Positions 1-8,230 of a DNA stretch of 43,284 nucleotides are shown one piece after another. Below the pieces are notes generated by a model, which worked only from the letters and a program-made list of their open reading frames with translations, did no database searches and was not told where the DNA came from. The DNA comes from Gammaproteobacteria bacterium (GTDB lineage Bacteria > Pseudomonadota > Gammaproteobacteria > Steroidobacterales > Steroidobacteraceae). The position numbers and the translations under genes were made by a program. Position 1 is the first letter of the stretch; the number at the start of each line of letters is the position of its first letter. The stretch is taken from the NCBI GenBank assembly GCA_005878095.1, contig VBNH01000088.1, positions 1 to 43,284 of the forward strand, written 5' to 3'.

Positions 1-135
1 CAGCTCACCACCTCATCGGTGCCGCTGCCCGGCGAAGATGCGCGGCTGTACGTTGTCGCATTCCTCCCGGTGGCGCGGGTCGCCGCGACGGATCAGAGTC
101 CCGTCGGCTCTACTACCGTGGTGGAGCGGCCTTGA
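1..135 (+). CDS. C-terminal end of an unrecognised protein (partial)
   Basis: The first 45 codons of the window are open in frame 1 and end at TGA 133-135. They encode a tail ending in GSTTVVERP. The gene begins before the window and I do not recognise its family. The stop overlaps the TTG start of the next gene, so the two are probably translationally coupled and in one operon with the polysaccharide genes that follow. By position it could be another envelope or export component, but that is inference only. Confidence 0.5.
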   Translation, partial: QLTTSSVPLPGEDARLYVVAFLPVARVAATDQSPVGSTTVVERP

Positions 136-968
136 GCGCCCGTGCAATCACGGCGTGCCTGGCTGTGGCGCTACCCGGCGCCCAGGCCGCCGCAGTCGAG
201 CCGCCCTCGCCGTCGCCAACCCCCGGCCCGGTCACCGACCCGCGCCTGGTGTTCAGCACTGACGGATCGACGCTCACGGGCGGCAGTGGCGGCGGAGGCG
301 GCTCTGTGACCTGGGTGGGTGACATCACACCGCAGGTCGTGATCGGTGCCGGGGCGGAGTACCAGCAGATCGCGAATGCCCATTGGACCACGGGCAACTT
401 CAGCGGCTCGCTGGCGTTCGGCGGCGAGCAGCTGAAGACACACCTGTACATCGAGGCTCACGAAGGCGCCGGGGACGTCGGGGACCATGCCTTCCACTAC
501 TCCCTCGCCTCCCTCGGGCTCCTCGGTCAGCTCACACCCGAACTCACGCTGCAGCTCGAGGAGCGCTATCTCGATATCGACAAGAGCCATGGGAGCCTCC
601 CCAAGCTCGGTCTGACCTACCGGGCCACCCTCCGGCTCTCGGCTTCGGTGTCGTATGCCAAGTCATTCGGAGGGAATCTCGGCACGCGGCTTGTGACGGG
701 GCGCATCGACTACAGCGGGATCCGCTTCAGCGCCATTGCCGGGCTGGCGGGCGGGCCGGCTGCGCCCGCCGTTATCTTCTCGGGGCCCGGCGTGAACTTC
801 GTGAAACCCGGGCCGCAGCTCCGGGAGGGTTTCGTCGGCATTGGCAAGCCCCTGCAGCGCACCGACTGGCTCCTGCTCGGCGACTACCAGGACGTGGGCG
901 GGTTCAAACGCACCAGCGTCACGCTGGCGTGCACAGTTCACCTCCGTGCACACGGTCAACCCCGATGA
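132..968 (+). CDS. secreted outer-membrane beta-barrel-like protein
   Basis: This 278-residue protein has a short hydrophobic N-terminus (about residues 5-20, ending near AQAAAVE) that looks like a signal peptide. It is followed by a Pro/Gly-rich linker and then alternating hydrophobic/polar strands rich in Gly, Ser, Tyr and Thr, typical of an outer-membrane barrel. The TTG start at 132 overlaps the upstream stop, and its own TGA overlaps the next ATG (ATGA at 965-968), so it sits inside a tightly coupled operon. Small barrels of the YaiO type accompany exopolysaccharide synthases, so a role as export pore or envelope partner for the glycosyltransferase downstream is plausible. I could not assign a named family, and a structural role is equally possible. 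Confidence 0.6.
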   Translation: MSARAITACLAVALPGAQAAAVEPPSPSPTPGPVTDPRLVFSTDGSTLTGGSGGGGGSVTWVGDITPQVVIGAGAEYQQIANAHWTTGNFSGSLAFGGEQLKTHLYIEAHEGAGDVGDHAFHYSLASLGLLGQLTPELTLQLEERYLDIDKSHGSLPKLGLTYRATLRLSASVSYAKSFGGNLGTRLVTGRIDYSGIRFSAIAGLAGGPAAPAVIFSGPGVNFVKPGPQLREGFVGIGKPLQRTDWLLLGDYQDVGGFKRTSVTLACTVHLRAHGQPR

Positions 969-3388
969 GAGGGATCGAACTCAAACGCTATTCACACTGG
1001 CTGCTGACCACGGTGGTCGCGGCGGTGGTGGTTGTTGCGGGTGCGCGCTTGATCACGCTCAGCGTGCACGAGCGCGCTGCACAGATGCGCAGCGCGGCCC
1101 AGAGTGCCGTAGTGAATCATGCGCGACTGATCGAAGCGCAGCTGCAAGCACTCACCGATCGTGCGCGCGCCGAGGCGCAGCGTTCGAACAACATCCTTGG
1201 AGACGGCACGCACCCCGTGCCGCCTGGCGCCGCAATCCCGGGTCGTGGTGCGTTCTGGATCACAGCCACCGGCACGCTGCTGCCCGCACCCGGCGCCGAG
1301 GCCGTTGCCCGTGCCCTGGCGAGCGAATGGGCGTCGAGCGGCGCCGGCGCGCCCGCGGCTGCAGGGCTCTTCGGCCCGGTCCGCTACGGCAGTCAGTGGT
1401 TCGTCGCGGCGCAGGCGCCCATCACGTTGCGCTCGGGGAACGGCAGCGCGGCCGCTGGCGCGCGCTCGGTGGCTTACGAGAGTCTGGACGCGCTGTTGGT
1501 GCGGGCGCGGTTCGGACGACTCGTACATGAGGGATATGACTTCGAGTTGTCTCAGCGTGAACCGATTAGCCACGAGCCACGCGTGTTTCTGAGCTCTCAT
1601 CCACGCACCCTGGCTGAAGCGGTGACGAGCGGTATTCACCGGCCTGGCGCGCTGTCGGCTTCTCCTTCCGCCTATCTCGAGCTGGCCGTCCGTCCGCGAT
1701 CGGGCTGGTACCCGGCACGGGATCTGGCCACGGAAATCGGTCTACTCGCGGTGCTGGCATGGGGACTCGCCTTCGGCACGCACGACCTGACACGCACGTT
1801 GAGCCGCACGCAAGCCGCGCTTGCGATCGCACGCAGACGCCTGCGCGCGGCCAATCAGCGCCTGGTCACCGAGGTCGAGCAGCATCAGACTCTGCAGCAG
1901 AGCCTCGAGCATGCGCGCTATCACGACCCCTTCACCGGCCTGCCGAACCGCCGCTACTTCATGGATCAACTTGATCGAGCCCTGCGCGAGTTGCGCACTC
2001 GACGCCGGCAGCGCATTGCGATTGTTCTGATCGACATTGACCGCTTCGCGCTCATCAACGACACGCTGGGTCACACCGCCGGTGATGAGCTGATGGTGCA
2101 GGCGGCACAGCGCTTCGCCAAGGCCCTCGAGGGCGTGGAATGCGTGCTGGCCCGTTGGGGGAGCGAGCAGCTGGCTGTGCTCATGTACGAGGTGGAGTCG
2201 ATCGCAGCCGCACACGCCACGACCACCGAGCTTCAGAACGCGCGCCAGGAGCCGTTCGCGCTGCGCCAGCACCGCATCAAGATCGCCACGCGAATGGGAT
2301 TTACCTGCATCGACTCGGGGCTGCAGCGCGCCGAGGACGCGCTGCGTGAGGCGGACGTGGCCTTGTCGGTCGCCAAGCGGCAGCAGAGTCAGCTCACCGT
2401 TGCATACACGCCAGGCATGGGCGGTGCGGCCGTAAGCCTGGTCAGTCTCGAGGCCGACCTGCATATCGCCCTCGAGCGCAACGAGTTCCGCCTGCTTTTC
2501 CAGCCCATCATCGATCTGCGCGGCCACCGCGCCGTGGGCGCGGAGGCTCTGCTCAGGTGGCAGCATCCCGTGGAAGGTCTGTTGAGGCCCAACGACTTCC
2601 TGCCGATCGCGGAGGAGGCCGGAGTGATCGTTCCGGTGACGCGGTGGGTCATTCAGCGCGTGTGCAGACTCGCGGGCGAGTGGCGCAGGCGCTTGCCGCA
2701 AGGCGTGAACTTCTACATCAGCGTCAATCTTTCCGCCGCGGTACTGCGCGATCCGGGGCTACGCGACTACGTCGCGCGTGTGCTCGAGGAGACCCGCACG
2801 CCACCCGCGCATTTGAAGTTCGAGCTTACCGAAGGCGGTCTCATCAGCAACGTGAGCACGGCGCGGGAAGCTCTCGAGGCGTTGCATGGAATGGGTATTG
2901 AACTGATGCTGGACGATTTCGGGACCGGCTACTCATCGCTCAGTTACCTGCAGCTGTTCCCGTTTGACTATGTGAAGATCGATCGCCCATTCGTCAATCG
3001 TACCGGCTCGGAGGGCGCCAACAATGCCATCACGTCGGCGATTCTGCAGATGGCGTCGAGCCTGGGGTTGCGTGCCGTCGCCGAGGTTGTGGAAACGCAG
3101 GCGGCTGCGCAGGCGCTGCTGCAGATGGGTTGCAATTTCGGCCAGGGATACTACTTCTCCGCACCGGTGGAAGCTGAGGACGCCTTGGAGAAGTTGCGCC
3201 ATTACGCGGGCCCGGCGACGGTCGTGCCGACAGTCCGGCCTGTAGCCGGGGAGCGTGGCCGGAGCGGCAGCACCGGCGACACCGTGGTGCTGCCGGATTC
3301 ACCCACCGTGGTGTTGCCGGACGAAACACCGACCCTGGTACTGTCAGAGGACGAAATCAATGGGCAGAACTCGATTCAACGACGATGA
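965..3388 (+). CDS. membrane GGDEF/EAL protein; degenerate GGDEF, probably active c-di-GMP phosphodiesterase
   Basis: This 807-residue protein starts at the ATG overlapping the previous stop. It has a membrane helix at about 12-33, a periplasmic sensory region to about 248, a second helix at about 250-270 and a short coiled coil. A diguanylate cyclase domain (about 310-475) follows, then an EAL domain (about 500-745). The GGDEF signature reads RWGSEQL (R397-L403), so cyclase activity is unlikely. The EAL domain keeps EALLRW (from E527), SVNLS, FELTE, LDDFGTGYSS, VKID, the late Glu in AEVVET and GQGYYFS, which are the metal and catalytic positions of active c-di-GMP phosphodiesterases. The disordered tail carries three TVVLP-like units. 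Lying directly before a GT2 synthase, it probably tunes polysaccharide output. Confidence 0.88.
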   Translation: MRGIELKRYSHWLLTTVVAAVVVVAGARLITLSVHERAAQMRSAAQSAVVNHARLIEAQLQALTDRARAEAQRSNNILGDGTHPVPPGAAIPGRGAFWITATGTLLPAPGAEAVARALASEWASSGAGAPAAAGLFGPVRYGSQWFVAAQAPITLRSGNGSAAAGARSVAYESLDALLVRARFGRLVHEGYDFELSQREPISHEPRVFLSSHPRTLAEAVTSGIHRPGALSASPSAYLELAVRPRSGWYPARDLATEIGLLAVLAWGLAFGTHDLTRTLSRTQAALAIARRRLRAANQRLVTEVEQHQTLQQSLEHARYHDPFTGLPNRRYFMDQLDRALRELRTRRRQRIAIVLIDIDRFALINDTLGHTAGDELMVQAAQRFAKALEGVECVLARWGSEQLAVLMYEVESIAAAHATTTELQNARQEPFALRQHRIKIATRMGFTCIDSGLQRAEDALREADVALSVAKRQQSQLTVAYTPGMGGAAVSLVSLEADLHIALERNEFRLLFQPIIDLRGHRAVGAEALLRWQHPVEGLLRPNDFLPIAEEAGVIVPVTRWVIQRVCRLAGEWRRRLPQGVNFYISVNLSAAVLRDPGLRDYVARVLEETRTPPAHLKFELTEGGLISNVSTAREALEALHGMGIELMLDDFGTGYSSLSYLQLFPFDYVKIDRPFVNRTGSEGANNAITSAILQMASSLGLRAVAEVVETQAAAQALLQMGCNFGQGYYFSAPVEAEDALEKLRHYAGPATVVPTVRPVAGERGRSGSTGDTVVLPDSPTVVLPDETPTLVLSEDEINGQNSIQRR

Positions 3389-3419
3389 AGTCTCCGCGCG
3401 CGACCTGGCAGGCTGAGAA

Positions 3420-4967
3420 TTGCGCCGCATGCAGGACAATCCCGTAGTCGCGCGCACCGCGCCGGCACGCACTGCGGGCGGTGGGGCGGCGCGCGGTCGC
3501 GAGCGCTTTGATACCCAGCGCCCCTGGAGTCTGTTCGCGCCGCTCAGCGTGTGCGTGCTGCTGGTGGGATGGGTTGCGCTGTCGGCGGCGAATGATCAGG
3601 ACGACTTCTCGTTACTGCTTTATGGATTGGCGAATCTGATCGTGTTCGCGGACGCAATCGATTTCGGCCTGCGGCTCTACGTGCATCGGCGACATACCGC
3701 GGCCGCGTCCGAGCTCGGCGGCGCCGATATGCGTCAGCTGTCAATCGATCTCGCGGGCGCCCGAGGCGGCCGCACCGGCGCGGTAGCTGTCCGGCCGTAC
3801 GCGATCGTGGCCTCGATATTCAATCTCGAAGATCGCCTCGATGAGTTCATGGAGCGGCTGCAACCGTATCGTGAGCACGTCTGGCTCATCAGCGACGGTT
3901 CGACGGATAACACCGCGAAACGCCTGAGCCAAGCCGGTTGGCGATGCCTCGATGAGGACGTGAACCGCCACAAGCCAGGCGCGCTACTTCGCCTGCTCAC
4001 GACGCTGCCGGCCCGCATCGAGACCGTCATGGTCATCGATCCGGACGTCAAAATCTGCGGTCGACACGAGGGCAGCGCCGTCGAGTTCGAGCGTGTGATT
4101 GCCGATTTCCAGCGGTCCGGGGCAGCGGCAGCCTGCCCGCGCGTAGCGATCGAACGGGACGGGTTTCTGGGGCGGTTTCAGGCGTTAGAGTATGCCCTGG
4201 CGTTCGTGGTCGGGCGCCGCAGTCTTGCCGATTTCGGCATCACCTCCGGGGTGTCCATTTACCGGCGCGACGCGCTGCAGCGCGCGCTCGATCAGCATTC
4301 ACTGTCCATATATGCCGAGGATCTCGAGAATACGGTGATCCTGCTGCGCGATGGCGAGCGTATCTACTACGACGGTCGCCTTGTAGTGAGCACCGAGGGG
4401 CCGGTCTCACTGCGTCACTGGTTCTCGCAGCGGGTGGGCTGGTACTACGGGCTGCTCAGAGTTTACACGCAGCGTTTCCACGAGGTGTGGGGTATCGGCC
4501 GGCGGGCGCCGTTTGCAATGTACAACTACATCGGCTACATAGGCGTGCTCGGCCTGGGCCTGCATCTGCTCAGGATCATGAGTGCCGCACTATTGCTCGT
4601 GAGCATCGGCGCCGTCCTCGACCATCTGTTCGTGCTCAATCTGCTGCCGGAGGTTTCGGCGATCAACCCGGTGTACTTCGCGGGTGCGGTAGGCGGCTAT
4701 CTCACGCTCGGCGCGCTGGCTCTGTTCGTGGTCGTACCCAAGAGGGAGCGCGCCTACATAGCCCCGATCGTGCCCGTGTACTTCCTCTACGTGTTGCTGC
4801 ACATCGCGCCCATCACGGTCGGATTCGGCAACTGGGTAGCACTGCGGCTCTGGGGTCGTCGGCTCTACCGTGATCACTACCAGGAGCGCGAAGAGCGCAC
4901 CGCTCTCCCTATCAACGGCCTCGGCTCCCGATCAGCTGCGCTGCGAGTGCCTGCCACGCTTCGATGA
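3420..4967 (+). CDS. membrane family-2 glycosyltransferase (processive polysaccharide synthase type)
   Basis: This 515-residue protein has two N-terminal membrane helices (about 38-55 and 62-82), a cytosolic GT2 domain, and three to four C-terminal helices, the layout of PgaC, hyaluronan and cellulose synthases. Visible motifs are ISDGSTDN (about 157), the metal-binding DPD in VIDPDVKI (about 207), an acidic AED in place of TED (about 299), and QRVGW (about 336-340) where QxxRW is usual, so the Arg is Gly. A TTG at 3420 has GGCAGG six bases upstream; ATG 3429 is an alternative. It lies 31 bp after the EAL gene. I infer it builds a surface glycan, possibly of N-acetylhexosamine given the nearby deacetylase; the sugar is not readable from sequence. 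Confidence 0.85.
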   Translation: MRRMQDNPVVARTAPARTAGGGAARGRERFDTQRPWSLFAPLSVCVLLVGWVALSAANDQDDFSLLLYGLANLIVFADAIDFGLRLYVHRRHTAAASELGGADMRQLSIDLAGARGGRTGAVAVRPYAIVASIFNLEDRLDEFMERLQPYREHVWLISDGSTDNTAKRLSQAGWRCLDEDVNRHKPGALLRLLTTLPARIETVMVIDPDVKICGRHEGSAVEFERVIADFQRSGAAAACPRVAIERDGFLGRFQALEYALAFVVGRRSLADFGITSGVSIYRRDALQRALDQHSLSIYAEDLENTVILLRDGERIYYDGRLVVSTEGPVSLRHWFSQRVGWYYGLLRVYTQRFHEVWGIGRRAPFAMYNYIGYIGVLGLGLHLLRIMSAALLLVSIGAVLDHLFVLNLLPEVSAINPVYFAGAVGGYLTLGALALFVVVPKRERAYIAPIVPVYFLYVLLHIAPITVGFGNWVALRLWGRRLYRDHYQEREERTALPINGLGSRSAALRVPATLR

Positions 4968-5038
4968 GCACGGCGGACTGAATCGTCTCGTGCAGTGATC
5001 CGGTGCGCCGCGCCGTTGTCGGCCGGGCCGCCGCGCTA

Positions 5039-5977
5039 CTACATCCGATCACCCGACTGCACGTGCCAGGACATCGTTTCCCAGCCGCGTACGGCGCGCT
5101 CGTGCCGGGTCTCCGCCGCCAGGGCCATCATGTATCCCGGGCGCGTGACCAATCCGAGTCGGCGCGCCACCGCGGCTTCGCCGGGGCGCGTCGAGTACAT
5201 GAAGAAACGCCGTTTACGGCGGTGTGCGTAGGCGGCGATGGCGCGGATTGCCGCCACGCGCTCACGCGGCTCGCCGTCGAGCCACTGCAGGCGATCGGTT
5301 TCGCCGACACATTCGATGAGGGCTCGGCAGGTGGTGCCGACACGCAGTGCCTGCACCGGATGGGGACGATCCACCATCTGCGATCGCCAGGCGGCCGCGT
5401 CCGGATAGTGAAAGCCCGCCTGTGCCGGTGCGTTGAGCAGGCGCGCGCTGGCGTGCGCCAGCCAGCCGTCCGCGACATTGGCGCTGCACAGCCGCAATGT
5501 GACGGTGCCGGGGACGCGCGCCAAGCCGTGGGAGGCGATGTACGCGCTCGGGACCGCCGCGGCGCCCAGCCGTCGCAGGCCGCGGCCGGTTGCGTTGTCG
5601 GCGGTGACGAATCCAAGCACCGCGGTACAAGCGCGCAGCGCACTTCGATCAACCGCGGCCTGCAGCACGCGCGCGTAACATCCGCGCCCGCGTTCGCCGG
5701 GCAGGGTGCAGGCTGCGACGATGACGCCGACCCGGTGCAGCGTGCCATCCGGCGTACGCAGCAGCCGATAGGCGAGACCACAGCTCGCCACGACACGTTC
5801 GCCGTCCATCAGTATCAGACGATCGGGGCTTTCGCCGCCGAGAGAGCGCTGCAGATACCAATGGTACATCGCCTTGCTCCAGCGCGTGCCAAAACACCGC
5901 GCGAGAAAACCGACGCCGATGTCGGCGTTCATTCCCTGCGGGTTGACGAGGATCCTCAGCTCAGTGTCGCCCGGCAT
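5039..5977 (-). CDS. GNAT-type acyltransferase linked to polysaccharide modification
   Basis: This 312-residue protein has a GNAT fold signature in its first half: a hydrophobic strand (VGVIVAAC) followed by GERGRGCYARVL, which matches the acetyl-CoA pyrophosphate-binding loop. The second half has no motif I recognise. The chosen ATG (5975-5977) lies inside the 3' end of the deacetylase gene, overlapping it by 22 bases, which implies coupled translation as a two-gene unit. It converges on the glycosyltransferase gene, leaving only 71 bp between the two stops. I infer acylation of a sugar or lipid in the same polysaccharide pathway; the acceptor is unknown. Confidence 0.7.
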   Translation of the reverse strand: MPGDTELRILVNPQGMNADIGVGFLARCFGTRWSKAMYHWYLQRSLGGESPDRLILMDGERVVASCGLAYRLLRTPDGTLHRVGVIVAACTLPGERGRGCYARVLQAAVDRSALRACTAVLGFVTADNATGRGLRRLGAAAVPSAYIASHGLARVPGTVTLRLCSANVADGWLAHASARLLNAPAQAGFHYPDAAAWRSQMVDRPHPVQALRVGTTCRALIECVGETDRLQWLDGEPRERVAAIRAIAAYAHRRKRRFFMYSTRPGEAAVARRLGLVTRPGYMMALAAETRHERAVRGWETMSWHVQSGDRM

Positions 5978-6951
5978 CGGCCGGCCACCTCCGCGAGAGA
6001 GGTCCACCACAGCGCATCGCCGTAACGGCGGTGCAGCTCGCGCCAGATCCGTTCGAGATGGTCGCAGTACGCGGCATCGAGGCCGTCGAGCATCGTGATG
6101 CCGCCGCCTGTCTTGAAGATGTGAGCCTTGATCGAGAGCAGCCCTCCCGCCTCGATGACGGCGCGCGCGCGCTCGATCGTCGAGGTAGCCTGGAAGTTCG
6201 TCGTGAAATGCACGAGACGGCAGGGCCTGGCCGTGGCGCTCGTGGGCCCGTCGCTGGAGGCACACCGGATCCACATTGGGTGGATGAGAGAGGCGCCGTG
6301 CACCCCGCTCATCGCGGTCCGGGCCCGCTCGCTCACGGGCGTGTTGAGGTCGCGTGCCGAGGTGACGAAGTGGAAGTCCGCCTCATTCAGCGCCGCGCAC
6401 AGCGAAGGCGGGGCGTTCCACGCCGGAGGCGCAAAGCCCTGGACATGGCGCAGCCCGGCGGTCGCGAAGATCCGCCGAGCCTCCTGCAGCAGCGCACTGC
6501 ACGTGGCGCGGGACTGCTCCTGGAACTCGACCGCCATGCGTGGACCGCGATGGGCGTGATTCAGGCCGTGCAGGGCGCAATCCGTGCGCGGCAGAGTGTT
6601 CAAGTAAGCGACGAACTGCGGGAAGCGATCGATGCGAAAGTGGCCCCTGGGGGTCAGAGGAGCCCAGTGGATGCGCTCGCGCAGGAACGGGATCCGGGTA
6701 AGCCACTTGCGGGTCGGAACGAGGCGCCTCAAGCGCCAGTCGGGTGTGACAAACAGCGTGACTCGCAGCTGGGGATGTCGATCGAGGAGCCGCTCCACGT
6801 GCCCGAGCGCGCCACGACCCAGGTCGCCGCCGGCGTCGAATTCGTCCCGGGAGGTTGCTGGATGGACGTCGTCGACACTGAAGCACACCGCAGCGCGTTT
6901 GCCAGCGGGGAGCCACCCGCGACATTCCGTGAGCGTCATGGACACAGGCAT
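5956..6951 (-). CDS. polysaccharide deacetylase family protein (NodB/DUF2334-like)
   Basis: About 331 residues. The NodB-homology motifs are visible: FSVDDVHP early with the Asp pair, ALHGLNHAHRGP with the two metal-binding His, FAPPAWN in the place of the RxPY motif, and late KAHIF and LWWTSLAEV blocks. The family removes N- or O-acetyl groups from glycans using a bound metal. No signal peptide is evident, so it may act in the cytosol or on precursors. I chose the ATG at 6951 (MPVSMTL); the ATG at 6939 is as likely, and the frame stays open back to 7134, but those residues look non-coding. It overlaps the acyltransferase gene that follows it. Confidence 0.78.
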   Translation of the reverse strand: MPVSMTLTECRGWLPAGKRAAVCFSVDDVHPATSRDEFDAGGDLGRGALGHVERLLDRHPQLRVTLFVTPDWRLRRLVPTRKWLTRIPFLRERIHWAPLTPRGHFRIDRFPQFVAYLNTLPRTDCALHGLNHAHRGPRMAVEFQEQSRATCSALLQEARRIFATAGLRHVQGFAPPAWNAPPSLCAALNEADFHFVTSARDLNTPVSERARTAMSGVHGASLIHPMWIRCASSDGPTSATARPCRLVHFTTNFQATSTIERARAVIEAGGLLSIKAHIFKTGGGITMLDGLDAAYCDHLERIWRELHRRYGDALWWTSLAEVAGRCRATLS

Positions 6952-7364
6952 GGAGACCGTGCATAGCGGGTGGGAACGTTCTGGGCAATCGGGTGTTCCC
7001 CCCATGCTGCACCGTGATGGCGTGACCGAATCGCCACCTGCATTCGGGTCGCGTTTGGCCGGCCGCCGCGCGCCACGTACGCACAGAGTGGGGCGGGGGC
7101 CGCCGCTCGCGCCCGCTGAGAAGTCGGTGCTCACCTACACGCTCTTGCACCTTTCGCTGGGATGACGCGCAACGCTTTGGCGCTAAGGTGCGCTCGGTTG
7201 CTGGGCTGAGAAGAACACCCGTGGTGCAAGGGCAGGGTCAGTTGCAAGTTGCACACCGCGCAGTGTGCGTCCGCACTACGAAGTTCGCCGGGAGTTCCGC
7301 GCCTGATTCATCGCAGGAGAGGACGCTCCCTTAAGAGTTCCAAGCAATGCGGGAGGCAACGCTG
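6952..7364. other. divergent intergenic region between deacetylase and response regulator
   Basis: About 410 bp separate the two divergent genes. It must hold both promoters, but I see no convincing -35/-10 pair. It contains a perfect inverted repeat at 7251-7268 and a looser pair, GTGCAA (7224-7229) with TTGCAC (7249-7254). No gene with credible coding features is visible in it. Confidence 0.4.
7251..7268. promoter_or_regulatory. perfect 6-bp inverted repeat, candidate operator
   Basis: GCACAC (7251-7256) and GTGTGC (7263-7268) flank a 6-bp spacer, about 100 bp upstream of the response regulator gene. The size and spacing suit a dimeric HTH regulator, possibly the NarL-type protein itself acting on this divergent promoter. 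This is a visual find with no consensus match. Confidence 0.3.
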
Positions 7365-8138
7365 ATGTTCACAAAGACGTCCGCGAGCATCGTGCTGGTC
7401 GAGGATCACACGATCCTGCGCGAGGGGCTGCGCGCCCTGATCGAGCTGGAACCTGACCTGAAGGTGGTCGGCGAAGCCAGCACCGCCGCCGAGGGTGTGC
7501 GGTTGGTGCGGGGCTCGAGCCCGACGCTGGTGATTACCGACCTCGCCATGCCGGGCGGCTCGGGGCTGCGAACCATCGACGAGCTGCGCGCGGTGTGCCC
7601 GAATGTGCGGGTGCTGGTGCTCACGGCCTACTGCACGGACGAGCACATCGTGGCCGCGCTCGGGGCCGGCGCCGATGGCTACATGCTGAAGGATGCCAGC
7701 CGCGCAGAGCTGCTGCAGGCGATCCGCTCCGTCATCGCCGGCCAGAAGTACTTCTCCAAGCCGGTGTCTGCGCGGCTGGTGTCCGGCTATCTGCGCCGCA
7801 ACGACCCGGCCAGCGATCCCTGCCCCAGGATCACGGAACGCGAACGCGAGGTGCTCACGCGCATCGCGCTCGGGGAGTCCAGCAAGCGCGTCGCGATGGC
7901 GCTGTGCCTGAGCGTCAAGACGGTGGAAAAGCACCGCGCGAATCTGATGCGCAAACTCGCACTGCACAACACCGCGGCCCTCACGCTGTTCGCGGTGCGT
8001 AACGGTTTGCTGCCGACACAGGACGCCGAGCGGTGTTTCGCCGAAGTAGAGTTGACCCGCTTTCGTGGGCGCCTGGAGGTTGGATCTGGAGCGGCTGGCA
8101 ATGGCGCACAGGACGGTCTGATACCCGCCGCAGTCTGA
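7365..8138 (+). CDS. NarL/LuxR-family response regulator
   Basis: 257 residues. An N-terminal receiver domain (about 8-125) has the acidic pair in VEDH, the phospho-acceptor D59 in VITDLAMPGGSG, Thr in LVLTAY and Lys in YMLKDAS. A C-terminal LuxR-type HTH (about 155-215) carries TEREREVL and SVKTVEKHRANLMRKL. The tail of about 40 residues after the HTH is unusual for the family. I chose the ATG at 7365 because GGGAGG at 7351-7356 is eight bases upstream; an in-frame ATG at 7347 lacks one. No sensor kinase is in the window. Position suggests control of the adjacent polysaccharide genes. Confidence 0.9.
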   Translation: MFTKTSASIVLVEDHTILREGLRALIELEPDLKVVGEASTAAEGVRLVRGSSPTLVITDLAMPGGSGLRTIDELRAVCPNVRVLVLTAYCTDEHIVAALGAGADGYMLKDASRAELLQAIRSVIAGQKYFSKPVSARLVSGYLRRNDPASDPCPRITEREREVLTRIALGESSKRVAMALCLSVKTVEKHRANLMRKLALHNTAALTLFAVRNGLLPTQDAERCFAEVELTRFRGRLEVGSGAAGNGAQDGLIPAAV

Positions 8139-8230
8139 CAGAGGCGCGAGCTGGTAACGCGGAACGCGGCGGTTGCGCGGCGGCTTCGCTTTCCAGGGAG
8201 TCTGTGCCGACCGCCCGCAGCCCGCAGCCG

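Noticed and set aside
965-3388. LapD-type c-di-GMP receptor for the GGDEF/EAL protein
   Set aside because: LapD-like receptors have both domains degenerate; here the EAL catalytic residues are all kept, and no LapG partner is nearby.
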